From Wyeomyia smithii (taxonomy: Eukaryota; Arthropoda; Insecta; Diptera; Culicidae), in NCBI RefSeq assembly GCF_029784165.1, contig NC_073694.1:29578006-29642005 (forward strand): DNA of 64,000 nucleotides, read 5' to 3'. Below the pieces are notes generated by a model that was not told the DNA's origin, searched no databases, and saw nothing but the letters and a program-made list of their open reading frames with translations. The position numbers and the translations under genes are program-made. Positions 35,030 through 47,112 of this stretch are shown here, in pieces (positions within the stretch are counted from its first letter, which is position 1; every line of letters begins with the position of its first letter).

Positions 35030-36274
35030 GCGTAAGGAGTGCGATAAAGGCTAGCAAGAGGGTCTGCTTCGATAGGCTTTGCGCAAGATCGTAATAGCCA
35101 AGATCAAAGGCGCACTGGCGCCTGCAGAGCAATCACCAGCGATGCTGGAGCGTATTTTCGAAGGACTCTTTCCGCGCCTCGAGCCAAGTCCATGGCCACC
35201 GGCGGTCGAGACTAACGTCCGACGTTCCAGTATCTCAGATATAGACCAGGGGTGATCGGCCAACCTACCGAACATCCCATCCGTAAGGGACGACAGCCGC
35301 GTCGAAATCGAGGGACGAAATGAATGAGGAACTCATCGTGATCGCCAACTCACTGAAGGTGAGCAAGTTAGCGGGACCGGATGGATTCCCTAACCTGGCA
35401 ATCAGGCTGGCGATAAAAATGACTTCGGGTCGTTCCGGGCAGTCATGCAGAGGTGCCTGGATGATTGCCTCTTCCCGAAGAAATCACTGCCGAAGGCTGA
35501 TAAACCGCCAGAGGACCCATTGGCATACAGACCAATCTGCCTGCTGAACACTGCGGGCAAGGTGCTTGAGAGAATTGTCCTTAACAGACTGGTGAGGAAC
35601 ACGGAGGTTGTAAACGGTCTGGTAAGTAACCAGTTCGTTTTCCGGAAGGGAAGGTCCACGCTGGATTCTTCGTCACCTCTCCGTTGACAAGACGCCGAAG
35701 ATAGCACTCCAGCGCAAGAGAAGGGGCATACGCTATTGCGTAATGGTCACGCATGACGTGAAGAATGCGTTCAATAGCGCCAGTTGGGACTCCATAGCGC
35801 TTGCGCTCAGGAGCATCCATGTACCGGTGTCGCTGTACAAGACTCAATTATTTTCAGAATCGAGTACTTGGTAACAAACGGGGGATGTTTAGAAGTGCGT
35901 CCTAATTACCGCAGGAGTTTCGCAAGATTCTACCCTGGGCCCGGTATTGTGAATGTCATGTATGAGGGGGCGTTGAAACTCAAGTTCCCTTAAAAAGTCG
36001 GATCGTCGGCTTTGCAGACGACATAACGCTAGAGGCGAGTCGGTCGCTGTCGAAGACTGGATGCACTCTAGTTTTCAGGAAACTGTAGTTAGCGCACCAG
36101 AAGACGGAGGTCACGTTTGTGAATAGCCGCAAATCAGATCAATAGGCGGTTGTCAGAGTCGGAGACTGTACCATTATCTCAAAGCGATCTCTGAAGCTCT
36201 TGGGGGTTATGGTTGACGATAGGCCCACATTCAAGAGTCACGTCAATTATACCTGCAAGAGGGCTTCAACGGCT
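35030..36274 (+). pseudogene. R1-clade LINE ORF2: RT domain
   Basis: Motifs occur in order in shifting frames: SLKVSKLAGPDGFPNLAIRL (about 35350-35410), MQRCLDDCLFPKKSLPKADK, LAYRPICLLNTAGKVLERI, QFVFRKGRSTLDS, VTHDVKNAFNS-like sequence near 35745 (catalytic Asp region), NYRRSFARFYPGPG (35911-35950) and GFADDITLEA with the catalytic FADD at about 36009-36030. This order identifies an R1-type RT that would copy element RNA at the chromosomal target. Many frameshifts and stops make it dead. At 36270 it is cut by a TIR element and resumes at 36949 in the same frame. Confidence 0.8.
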
Positions 36275-36943
36275 CACAGTGTGTCCAAATTGAGAAACGG
36301 ACGGCAAAACTATTTTTTCAAGTCCTTTGTTATCCATATATTCTAGAAAGTTGCTTCGTATACTGCTGTCCTTCATATGCTTTAATGGAATACGAACTCT
36401 GTTAGTCAGAAAGGTACTCTATCGAATGGCTTCATATAAGCTTGGATTCGTTTGCGCCTTTTCGAGTTCCAACTCAAATAAAAGAAGCCTTTAAAAACAC
36501 TTTTTTCCAGTTATTATTCATGAATACTGTATAAAATAACCAATATATCACTAGAAATTGTTCATCTTGATTTACCACGTCACTCTCAATTTTATACAGT
36601 CACGTTTTAGGCCTTAGAGTTGAACATATGGATGAAAAACTGCTTTTAAAAAGCCTTTATAGAAAACGTCTTGTAGCTCTGAAATCTCAATTTCTAGAGG
36701 TTTGAGGTATTCAGCAAACAATTTTGTAATAAAATTCTACACAACTTTGCAGAAAAAACTATTCGTCTAGCAAGTCACGTTTAAAAGTATGGTATGGCGC
36801 CCTCTATACGGCGAAATTTGTAACTGATTACATTAAAGCATATGAAGGACAGCAGTATACGAAGCAACTTTCTAGAATATATGGATAACATAGGACTTGA
36901 AATAATAGTTTTGCCGTCCGTTTCTCGATTTGGACACACTGTG
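36275..36943. mobile_element. CACAGTG-family TIR element, 669 bp, inside R1
   Basis: Arms of 117 bp (36275-36391 and 36827-36943) differ by only a few bases and start CACAGTGTGTCCAAAT. A perfect 5-bp TSD CGGCT flanks it (36270-36274 and 36944-36948). Removing the element and one TSD copy rejoins the R1 frame (RASTA then IAALSRIMSN), confirming the boundaries. No transposase frame. Confidence 0.9.
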
Positions 36944-37620
36944 CGGCTATTGCAGCACTATCTCGAATAATGTCGAATAGCTCAGCGGTGTATTACTATT
37001 AGATTCGTTCATACTTAGATATGGTGGGCCATCGTGGTCCAAAGCACACAGGTACTAACAGTTATCGTGGGAAACTAAAAAGTACCTGTAAGGCTTACGT
37101 ATCTGAGGGTAGCCAGTGCGTATCGTATAGTGTCATACGACGCAATCTGCGCCTTGTCTGGCATGATGTCTATCAGCATCATCATTAAGGAGGATGTAGA
37201 GTGCTTCGATCAACGTGACAAAAGAGGCATGTGAGGAACCAGAAGATCATTCTCAATGATCAAATGGCAGTGGGAATGGAACAATTCCACGAAGGGTAGA
37301 TGGACGCACCGACTTATTTCGGAGCTATCCAAACGGGTCTGGAGGTGCCACGAAGAAATGAACTTCCACCTGACACAGATTCTGTAAGGCCATGGTTGCT
37401 TCAGGCAGTATCTACACAGGGTCGGGCACGTGGGGTTCCTCATGTGTCCCGTGTGTATGTGGGTGTGGAGAAAACCGCTGAGCATGTTTTCTTCGTTGGC
37501 TTTCGTTATGTGCGTGCGAGGTGCGACATGACGGCAATGAGCGGGCCAGACAATACTCAGGACAACTTAGTTCGTAAGATGTGCGAAGTCCCGGAAATCT
37601 GGAGTGCATCCTCCTTTTAG
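36944..37620 (+). pseudogene. R1-clade LINE ORF2: C-terminal part
   Basis: It continues the RT after the TIR insertion. Visible blocks are YRIVSYDAICALSGMMSIS, a charged linker (IIKEDVECFDQRDKR), STKGRWTHRLISELSKRVWR, EEMNFHLTQIL, GHGCFRQYLHRVGHVGFLMC and PVCMWVW, the region that normally holds a Cys/His cluster. This arrangement is diagnostic of R1-type elements. Stops and frame changes are present. Confidence 0.75.
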
Positions 37621-37659
37621 ATAGTCCTAGAGCTACAACGTGTGTGGCGTGTCAACTGC

Positions 37660-37915
37660 CTACACCCCAGTGGTAGCTAAGTGCCAGTCTTCAGGAAGCC
37701 CTCAAGGAGAAGTACGGGGTGGAAGTGACTACAGAGGTAGTACGCCTCTGTAAGGGTCCCGTGGGGACTCAAGTGGCTATTACTGAAATCCCAGCCCTGA
37801 AGGTTGTAACAATCGACTAGCTCAGGGATTACATGGACCCTAGGGTTGGCTTTCCACCGCTTTTTGAGGAGGACTTACGACCAATAACTCACCTGATTCG
37901 AAGGGAAGAGGGACT
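37660..37915 (+). pseudogene. R1-clade ORF1 fragment (second copy)
   Basis: It reads LQEALKEKYGVEVTTEVVRL then CKGPVGTQVAI, a diverged version of the ORF1 segment at 32250-32340. It lies downstream of an R1 ORF2 end, so it is from a different insertion or a head-to-tail neighbour. An in-frame TAG follows near 37817. Confidence 0.55.
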
Positions 37916-37989
37916 AGATACACATGCAAGACATACAAGGCTCAGTGCAGATATATTCTACAAAACAAATCATTTTTAATTACTTATAT

Positions 37990-38570
37990 TTAAACGAATT
38001 TTCCATTGAAACAGTGGTACGTTGCGGTCGTCAGGAACTGAAGACTGAAACGTGCATGCGAGGCAGAGGGAGAGTGACCCGGGATGACATACCTGCAGCA
38101 GATTTATCGTGATGAATAGCGCTATTGTACAATGGCCGTCGTCTCGTTGCACAACGTATCTTTCGCCATATCCACCGTGCCCGTGAACGAGGGGGAAACC
38201 CATCGGTTCGTGCCTCGAAGAGCGGGGGCCAGGCTCAACCGGACCTCTCCGGGCCTTCTCCTCCAGAACGTCCGTTTCCCACCGTCGAAAACGTGTGACG
38301 CGACGATAGCGTGATTCGCCGGTCACCAGCACTTCCGCCAGGAACAGTATGACTCTTCTAACTTCGTACGCCTTTACCCTTCGATTTCCAGCCGCCGGCC
38401 GAACACCTCTCAGCTCCGATCGCCTTTTGCTGCCGTTCCACGTGGCGATGAAGGTAATTTACGCCCCACAAATCAAATCCAGCGGCACGTGGAGCTTATC
38501 GTCCTCGGGTTGGAAACTGCCGTTTGTAAACCAGCGGTCCTGCGGATCCCTTTTTAATCTAGCGGTTCTA
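37990..38570. other. GC-rich stretch of unknown function
   Basis: CpG-rich compared with its neighbours, with overlapping open frames on both strands and no recognisable domain. It could be a regulatory island or a decayed element. A donor-like CAG|GTATGT occurs on the minus strand near 38094. Confidence 0.25.
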
Positions 38571-39179
38571 TCGGTCTGTTTTGACACTTACGACGCGTTT
38601 TTTCGTTATCGGCTTCGTGTACTTTTCAACTACTTATATCGGTTTCGACATCCAAGCAGAGCAAGCAACAACGATCCTCACTCTGTCGAGCTTAACTTAG
38701 AACTCCTCGTTCGGCTTTCTTCGCCCTTCTCTCAACCTCTCTTCCTCTTTCTCCCTCTTCATCATCAACAGGATATAGTAGTGCTCAACAGGATCAACAG
38801 GATATAGTAGTGCTCGGGCGAATATTCGCCTGCCAATTGCACTGGAATTGCTCCGAGTTGTCAGAATCAAATTTCAGGGTTGGATATTTTTAATACGGTT
38901 CTTTGCCGTCTTATTTTATGATCTGTACAATATTTTTGTTTTAAGCGACTACATGCACAGTCTTCAACAACATTTATTTTAAGGGCTGGGTGACTATTTA
39001 TATTGTTAAAATATTTTAGGGTTAATCATAGCTTATTTTCTAAGTTATTACAGAACAAAAAAAAATTTATGAGCCTTTTTATTTTTATTTACTCAAACAA
39101 AATAAACATTTAAACAATAGCAATACTTTGCAACAACTAACAAACGTATAACATGCATATGTAGCTAGTTTTACTAAAT

Positions 39180-39330
39180 GTTTCGACATCGTCGGTAACA
39201 AGGTAGCCGAATTAAAGGTTGACTGTTCTATAAGTTCTGAACCAGAAAGAGGCCCGATAAGAACTAGTTATGAAGACGTTGTGGTGGTGCAAACCATAAA
39301 ACAAAAAACTGCGAAGAGTTTCCCAAGTAA
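39180..39330 (+). pseudogene. R1-clade ORF1 zinc-knuckle fragment
   Basis: About 100 bp aligns without large gaps to 32460-32575 (shared AAGTGCTGGACC/AAGTTCTGAACC, GGCCCGATA, AGTTATG, GCAGGCC/GCAAACC ATAAA). It is a third, more decayed R1 ORF1 piece. Confidence 0.45.
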
Positions 39331-42099
39331 CCGGTAAAAAGAAGCAAGAAATCGAATTCAAGCTAATATAGGAACGTGGCTAGAATTTATACGGATGATG
39401 AAAACGGTAAACTGTTGTTTTGGTTTGAAGTAGAAAGCTTTGAATCTAGATCTCATGTAGACCTGGATTTTAAATAAAGCGTATGATTTATGTTCGATTT
39501 TTGTTGCATTATAGTTTGTAGTTCCGATTTGCTTTTAAAAATGGATGGAAATTTTATTGAAATTTAGAAAATTAGAATTGTATTGAAAATTTGTTTCGAA
39601 TCGGCCTAAGCTTGACTGACTACTCATATCAATGGTTGGACTCCGTGTTTGGTCCGAATCAATAAAATTGCACAGTGAATCAACTGAATGGGGCTGGGAG
39701 CCACCGACCATTCTCATTGTACAAGTTTTAGTGACTCAATACTTTAAGGGATCAATAACGACGCCGGCCACGTCCTTGCAATCAGGTAGGAAGAGGGTAT
39801 GGATGTAAGTGTGACCCTTGCTATCTAGAGACGGTGTTTAACTCGGCATCTCCATAAAGGTCACGGGAAGGAGGTGTTGTTAGTTGGGAAGGGTAAGTTG
39901 GATTAGGATTCACCTTGATAAGTGATGCGATCATACATTTACTCGTCGCTTTTGAAATATAACCGGTTTATTCTCCGTTCGGGCAGCTGATTAGAAATGC
40001 AAATTTGGTTTATCTATATTTGGTAGCGGTTTATACTAGCAGACATTAGTAATGCTGTAGGGACCACGTGCGAGTGTGTGTGGTTTACTTCACTAGAAAA
40101 CAAAAATGCTCAACTTCCCAATTTTAGACCGATCCCATCCAGCGTACAAATGCTGTTTGGGCCACTTCCAGTGAGTGGTATATTTTAGTGCTCTGCTGAA
40201 TGTTATGCTACAAGATGTGGTTCTGATTTACACCGACGTACAACCGAAAGGCCGTTCGTACCACTCACTAATTTGTGGTGTTTACTTGGGAGGAATGTGT
40301 CATATCATATTTAAATTTTTGTTAATTTTTTTCGACCGTATTAAACCGACAAACACAAAATCTGTTGTTGGGACTAGTATTGTCTAGTAATTATCAGAAG
40401 TGTATTAGATTTTACCAAACCAACAACAAAAGATGCTGTTGGTGCCAGGCACACGTGTGCATGGTTCGTAGCAAAAACACAGTGAGGTATTCTTTTTTAA
40501 TTTTCAACAAAGATTTTTTAAACGAAGTGATTTTTTTCACCGTTTTTGTCCACGCGTTAAACAGCTACCGTAAGTAACAGACTACAGTTAGATATTTTTA
40601 CACATTTTCATTTTTACACGTATGTTTACACTCTTATCCATATCTTCGGTGTAATGAACAAATTACTTTATTCAATACAAAATTTCTTATATATTTTGAA
40701 GGGAAGCCTATATATAACGAAACGAATCGAAATAAAATTTGAATTGCCTAGTGTATCCCGAAGTGTATCATCTACATCTACATTCACAATCATTATCTTT
40801 TTATACCACGATAGCCGTCTGCATTATCACGACGATATACACTGACCTTGTCTTCGTTGACGCGGGAGAATAGTCCTATGAAATTCAAAAACATGGCAAC
40901 ACTCATGCATCCAAAGCCCAAATATTAGACAAAAGTGCATTAACACTATTTACAACATAAAATTCCCAATTTACCCTCGAAACGCCAAAGTAATCATGAT
41001 TGGTTTTATATTTTTAAACTTGTGCCATAACGATCCTTGAACATATAACATATTTGTCAAAAACTCTGCCTGGGAGCAGAGTAATTATTCGGAAGCTATA
41101 TAAGACATAAATAGATATGGAGTTCAACATCAAGTTCGGCATTACAGATTTATCAATGCGAATGCACACAATTTCATACGAATAATATATTGCACAGCTT
41201 TTTATTCTTCATTCTCTAATGCAACAAAGCAAGTAAAAAAACAGCAACTATGTGACCACAAATAAAACGAAATTCTCCCGAACTTTCCATACATCTAGCA
41301 CTAAAAGTTGCATTAAACCTTAATAACTCTAATATCATTTCAAATTTGTGTGAGCTTCACCGTAATGCATTCACCATGATATATTTGGTCTTGTGACCTA
41401 CCCAATTTAACTATAAATGAGTATATATGTAAACATGAATATATTTAATATAAGTGCATATTTAAATATAAGTAAATAGAGGCAATGGTAGCAATCAACC
41501 TGTAATAACCTGTAATATCGTGTTGAGTTTGTTTCGAATCGCCCTAAAATAGAATAAAAACCTTAATTTTGATAAGCTTATAGTTCAGGATCAGTTAAAG
41601 AGAGAAATTTAGTTCAAGCTGGGATTAACACTTGAACTTTGAATTTATCTCTGCGACTGGAACTTGTATATTGGGATTGCGATTGGAATTGGGATTAGGA
41701 TTATAATTTAGATTTGGGTTGGGACGATTGTGAGTGAGATTAAAAGTGAACTGAAATTGATATTCCTACTCTTACTCCTAATAGCAATTTTAATTGAATG
41801 AGATAGAGTGAAATTGAGCGTTAAAAATACAACTCAATTAATGTCATTGCGATTTTAATTCGGAGCCCATAGCTATGCATAGCAATCAATGTCCGAGTCA
41901 TCTCGACTAATATTGTTAACTGTAAAATCAATCCACAGTCCCGACGATCGGTGATTTACTGACAAAATATGAATAATGTAACAAATTCGAAATTTGACTA
42001 TTAGCGAAATCACAATGTCGTTGTCATTTTGAAAAATGCTCTACGAGCCGATTAAAATCTACTACACGAAACGAAGCATGACTCAGCAGCAGCAACTGG
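39331..42099. other. Intergenic DNA, no gene recognised
   Basis: AT-rich. The only structure noted is a decayed array at 41630-41850, listed separately. Confidence 0.35.
41630..41850. repeat. Decayed (GGRATT)n patch
   Basis: GATTGGAATTGGGATTAGG-style repeats are the reverse-complement orientation of the CAATCY patches at 13.5 and 17.9 kb. Confidence 0.5.
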
Positions 42100-43236
42100 T
42101 CCTAGCATTCGAGTTACACATATTGTCCAAACCTGCTCAATCAAAGCACGGTGTCCTTGCCACACTCGAAAAGCCCCTTTCCTCTCGTGACCGCGTTGCA
42201 TGTGCTGCAGTGCAGCCGATGATCACCTTCCGAATTTTCTTCACCAAAAACGTGATCGGCCCAGCATCGGACGCAGCCGACACAGTAAAAGCGCGACAAT
42301 CCGAAGATCGTTTTGGCAGCACCAGCGGAACCACGGTGATCCGATTCGGAAGGTCCACCCAGATCCGACTAGAAATACGCTGTCCAATTTATTAATACAT
42401 TCATTTAACGATTTAGCATCGTCAGACCAGTACCAGTCAGGTCCCCTTCATCTGGTGGAAACCCACACGAAACCGTTGAGGCTGCAAAACCTGTTTTCAT
42501 TTTCCACCAGCAAGCCAACAGAGCGCAGGTATTATTTACTACTGTGTGTTTACATCGTTTTTTTTTCTGAGTGTGCTTTTGCTTTCGTAAATCTCCTGAA
42601 AAAGTTTGCACCGAAAGCTTGCTGTCGACCCCCCTTTCAAATTATTTCGAGAGTGGTTTCGGAAAGCTCGCTCGTGTCATTGTCTCTTTCGGGAGAGAGA
42701 GCTTTTATTTTGAAACAAATCTCCCAGAACGTTTCGTCGCCCGAACGGCGACCAAGTTTTCACTCTCGCTTTCAGCTACCGAGAAGCTGGCGGAAAAGCT
42801 GGCTGGCTGTCGGTCTGTCTGCTGGGGAGAGCTTTCCGATTGCCGTCAAACGGAGAAAACCGCACAGAGGAGTTGCGCGCCACCATCAGCGCATTTCGTG
42901 AAGGCAGTGATTGCAAGGCTGACTGGGCGGGCGGCACACGACTGTCAGTTGGACTGCTCGGCGGCAAAAGCCAGTCCCCGGTCGAGGCTCGTGATCATTA
43001 CTCCGTTTGGATTGGCTTGAGACACACTCGACACCGGTGCACACGACGACACTCACTCGCGTCCTGGACGGCAGCAAAGATTGTTGGTGTTGCTTTACAG
43101 TTTTTTTTTTTTTCTACTGCTTTCATTTCATTTTTTTCGTTTAGATTTTCTTCCCGCGCGGCGCACGGTCAACTTCCGTTTTTTTAAACGTTATTGTTAT
43201 TACATTGCTTTCTTCCTTCTTTCAACTTCCGAACAG
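42100..43236 (+). promoter_or_regulatory. Promoter/5' region of the 43.3-kb gene
   Basis: A CpG-enriched block (about 42600-43060) contains a GA-rich motif (GGGAGAGAGAG), and an initiator-like TCAGTT near 42943. It ends in a strong 3' splice signal: pyrimidine tract TTTCTTCCTTCTTTC followed by GAACAG at 43231-43236. At least one upstream non-coding exon must exist, here or farther upstream. Long open frames in this block are not convincing genes. Confidence 0.4.
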
Positions 43237-43364
43237 GTTCCAGCATCCCTGCATCGAATTGACAAACAGGATCAGTGAGTGCAATCAATTTGGTCGAAAA
43301 AAAAAAACAGTGAACGGTGGTGAATCGAGCTTGTGGTGAAGAATCGGACGGAGCTCGAAGGAAG

Positions 43365-43511
43365 ATGAAGTCTTGCAGGTGGAGTACGACGATGCTGCTG
43401 TTGGCGCTGTGCATCGGAGCTGCCCTGGCAGCGCCCAGCGTTCGGGTGAAGCGGCAGGAGGACAAGGATGCTGAGGCCAGCGCCACCGGAACGAATCCGG
43501 TCGGTGCCGAG
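43365..43511 (+). CDS. Secreted protein, first coding exon
   Basis: The exon runs from 43237 (after a strong AG acceptor) to 43511 (before donor GAG|GTTAGT). The 5' UTR part is 43237-43364. The ATG at 43365 opens 49 codons ending in phase 0. Residues 1-22 form a classic signal peptide: short basic start (MKSCRW), hydrophobic core (MLLLALCIGAALA) and cleavage expected after ALA. RVKR at residues 27-30 is a furin-type site (R-X-K-R), followed by a charged linker QEDKDAEASATGTNP. The product therefore enters the secretory pathway. The downstream exons are beyond recognition, so the domain is unknown. From memory the start resembles insect chitin deacetylase precursors, but I could not verify this. 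Codon use and splice signals look like a real host gene. Confidence 0.7.
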
Positions 43512-44463
43512 GTTAGTGGATGATGTTTATCTAAATTTTGCGTTTCGAGAATTCGTCCATGTGTTGTGATGTGATGTGATGTGGAAAGGGTGAAAGGGTG
43601 GGAGCGAGTGGCTGAAGAGTAAGAGAGAGAGAGAGAGAGAGAGAGTAAGAGAGTGTGCGAGAGGTTGAGAGTGAAATGGTCAGCAGTGCGTGGCAAGGTC
43701 AAACACGTGAATGGACCTCAACAGGTGAGATACAATACTGTTCAGTCGGTTTGCATAAACGGTGCTAATTTTGTGGGAAAACAATGTGATGAAGTTACCG
43801 TGTGGAGTCTGGTAGTAGCAGCAACAGCAGCAGTAGCAGCAGCAATGGCATCATGTTCATTACCATCGATTGTGTTTTTCTGTTTTCTGGGAAAATCCCT
43901 ATGGGGGTGTATTGTTTGCTACCGGTTTACGCTGGGAATCTGACACGTGTCCGTGGATGCTCGTAACAAATTCAAGTTCAATCATAATTTAACCTAACGA
44001 GCGAGTTATTTGCCCATGAGAAATGAGAAAAGCTGATAAAAATCTCTACGGAGAAATTATTCCCTCATCTTGTAACGATGCTGATATGTTTATTGTTACA
44101 GTATGACAAAGGGAAATCATGCGCCATTAGGAAGCGGCCTTTTATCAGTTTATGTAACCTCCTGTAGTTTCGCGGAAGTGATTAAAATAAGTAGATGAAT
44201 TGGCTGAAAATTAGAAGCATTATTTGTATAGTAGAAATTAGACAGATTTCAGCAGTTATCGATATTATCGCGGCTGATTATTGCCTGTTATTCTAGCTGA
44301 CGTTTGAAAAATTGCGCCTCAAAGATGTTTCGCGAAATATTTCAACAGAAAGAATTATTTCATGACTGGACAAGATCGAAGTCTGTCTTTTTATATTATC
44401 GTACCAATAATAGGGTTTCGGCTTAGGAGTCTTTTAACTCTAGATTTGGAGCGAATTTGGTGT

Positions 44464-44505
44464 TATTCGTCCCAACGTTTCAGCACTAGTTGGTGCCTTC
44501 ATCAG
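44464..44505 (-). other. Hammerhead-like core (candidate)
   Basis: On the minus strand CTGATGA (44499-44505) is followed by a short stem (GCAC...GTGC around CAACTA) and then GAAAC (44477-44481). This is the conserved layout of hammerhead ribozyme cores and of motifs I recall from Penelope-like element ends. The expected cleavage-site triplet is not clearly present, so activity is doubtful. Confidence 0.3.
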
Positions 44506-46321
44506 GGGAGGTTTTTGATGAGAGGTATTATTTATTATATTTTTTTCTTTTTTAATATACATATTCCACTTACAATAATTGTATTGTTCTACGTCAGATG
44601 AGTTTCATCACTAAAATATGGTTAACAATTTTAAAAATTTCGGTCAATTTTTAATAGCCATACAAATATATTATCGTAACTGTCAGAACTAACGAGATCA
44701 TACGTAAATAAGGAGGAAACAAAATTGTGCAACTTTTTTTAGAGCGATTTGCCAATCAAGCTTATAGTATTTTACTTATCAATAAGAGCCATTTGTGCTC
44801 AAAGATTTTGATATTTTTTTTTTCAAATCGTCAACACCGTAAAAAAACTTTGACGCCTATTATTTAAACAGCAAAATAGTTAAAAAATATTTAATCAATT
44901 TTTCAATTGATTTGATTAGGAAGTTTAAAAATTGGACAGTATTTCTGTAACGGTGGTAAAATTGATATGAGTATTTATTTTTGGCAACATCGCAATTTTC
45001 GCCAATATTTCAAGTATTATGCATTGGATTTTGTTAACATATTTTAGCATTTTTACTCATTACGTTAGAGGAAATTTTCCACCTTTTGTTTTATCTTAGA
45101 TTTTAGAGAAATTTAATAATTTAAACAGCTTCAATTTTCAATGTGTATAGGATTTTCTCTAAAGTTCTTGTATATTCTGATGGATGGTTTGTTGAAAAAT
45201 CTGTGGAAATATTCCAACACAAATACTAAAATTTGTTCTGATCATATCACAATCTATATAAATTTGATAAAGTCACACATATTGAAAATTTAAAAACACA
45301 ACTTTTATTCAGATTTTTAAAATTTTTTGCATTTTTTGCTTTTCACCTTCCTGTTTTTACAAATTTTTGCAAATTTCCCAGATTTGCGCTGTATATGGAG
45401 ATTTTACCAACATGCTTATGACAATAAATCTACCGTTGTAGGAATTGAATCGATACCATCGGTGTTTTGAATATTTGCTCATTTTACCAATATTTTCAAT
45501 TTTTATCGATTGAAAAGTTGATAGCAAATGTCCTCAACAAATATATCATAAAGATTGGAATTTTTCTTGCTATTTTATTTTTTTTTAAAAAGTGTTGTAG
45601 GTTCGTGCTAAGTCAGCAAAATTATTCTATAAATACTATTTTACCCATTTTCTAAGATCATTCACCTCTAGACTAGTTTGATATTGATTGATTGATACCC
45701 AATTTCGTCTCTCAGCCGCACAGCTGCAATATGCAACACCCAACGGCGTAATGAACTATTACGTGGCTGAGAGTTCTGCCCTTCCTGCAATCTGCTTCTA
45801 TCAGACACGGAAAGAAAAAATCGCTTGTCCCACTAAGCCGCAACAAGATACGGGATATATTGTTGCGTGGATGAGAGATCCATCGGTCCGATTCCAATGG
45901 TAGGAAACATTGAATGAGATCAAACTTTCGTGCTTTCGCATGCGGAAAAAATCTCTATACATGTGGCGCAACTAGAATAGGCATAGCTTGAAAAAAAACG
46001 GCGGATCCCCTCACAAAATGTGGGTAGAACAATGTGGATCCCTACCTTCTTGGTTCCGATGTCCCCTTTGCTAAACACAAAGAGCTTCACGGCCCCCCAA
46101 AAGAATTTCAGATACAAGTTTTGCAATAAAAGGCTGACTTTTTCAGTCTCATATTGTCCTGCAAGTCCTATTTGCTACACGTCTTTGTACTAATATGCAG
46201 AAGGCTTGATACTATTATAAGCATAACAGAGATACATTGGAAAAAATTATAATTACCTGTCAAATTCACCAAGTGCTTCGCGGCTTCTCTAAATGAGCCT
46301 CGTCACCCCTTTGAAGGCCAC

Positions 46322-46344
46322 GGACCCCCGGTTGGAAACCACTG
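46322..46344 (-). mobile_element. hAT-type terminus
   Basis: Read on the minus strand, CAGTGGTTTCCAACCGGGGG is a typical hAT (Charlie-like) terminal sequence. The opposite end and TSD were not confidently located; CAATGGTAGGAAAC near 45896 is a weak candidate. Confidence 0.4.
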
Positions 46345-46951
46345 GTCTAAAATAAATATCGGGAACAGAATACCACTGCTTTGGCGTTGTACACAAATTA
46401 CGTAACGCTTAAAATCTAGATTTCAGACCCCTCCCCCCTATGTACCGGTAGGTAACGTTCGACATGACTGTCCCCCCTAGAATAACGTATCGCTGATCAG
46501 CCTGACCCCCCTCCTAAATTTTCAATTTCTAGCAAACATCACAGTTACGCAACTGTCTCTACACTGTGTTCAAAATCCGCTGCAGATACGAAGCAGTGTA
46601 ATGTTAACCACGATAATATTGTGCATAAATAGCGGTTTTAACAGAAGTAAACCAAGAAATATCATTACTCTTCATTCAGAATATTGGAATCCCTCAACAG
46701 AGGCTTTACAGCAGTCTTTTGAGCTGCATTCTCATGTCTGCCACCAGTCAGCACGAAAAGAATTTTGTTGTTTCCCAGCCGCACAACTGCAATATGCAAC
46801 ACGTAACAGCGTGAAACTTCTATCTGTATAACATTATTGATATCTGGTTACACTGATTGCTAATGCGAAATGAAATGTAATTTTTCCTACATTTCGTTTT
46901 GCATACGGAACAAAATCTGTTTGCGTCTTGCGAAACTGAGAAAATGACATA

Positions 46952-47112
46952 GGGTAGCTGAGCCAGTTATGGCAAGTGCACCAGTTATGGCTATGTCATA
47001 AGCGCAATGGTACCAGTTATGGCAATACTCCATTTAAACTCCATGGGCCATAACTGGTTCATGCCATAATTGGTACAGTTTTCAGGTATTGCCATAACTG
47101 GTACTCCTCCCC
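46952..47112. mobile_element. Short TIR element rich in CCAGTTATGGC
   Basis: It is 161 bp, with ends GGGTAGCTGAGCCAGTTATG and, inward from the right, GGGGAGGAGTACCAGTTATG, flanked by TA on both sides (46950-46951 and 47113-47114). CAGTTATGGC or its complement recurs several times inside. Non-coding MITE. Confidence 0.6.

Noticed and set aside
39327..39340. CCCAAGTAACC, matching the tip of the 60773 TIR element
   Set aside because: It continues the R1 ORF1 alignment (32570 region reads CCCAGGGGCC), no partner end lies nearby, and the match is short.
42200..42901. 233-codon open frame upstream of the signal-peptide exon
   Set aside because: No domain or signal. It overlaps other open frames in a CpG-rich promoter-like block where stops are rare by composition.
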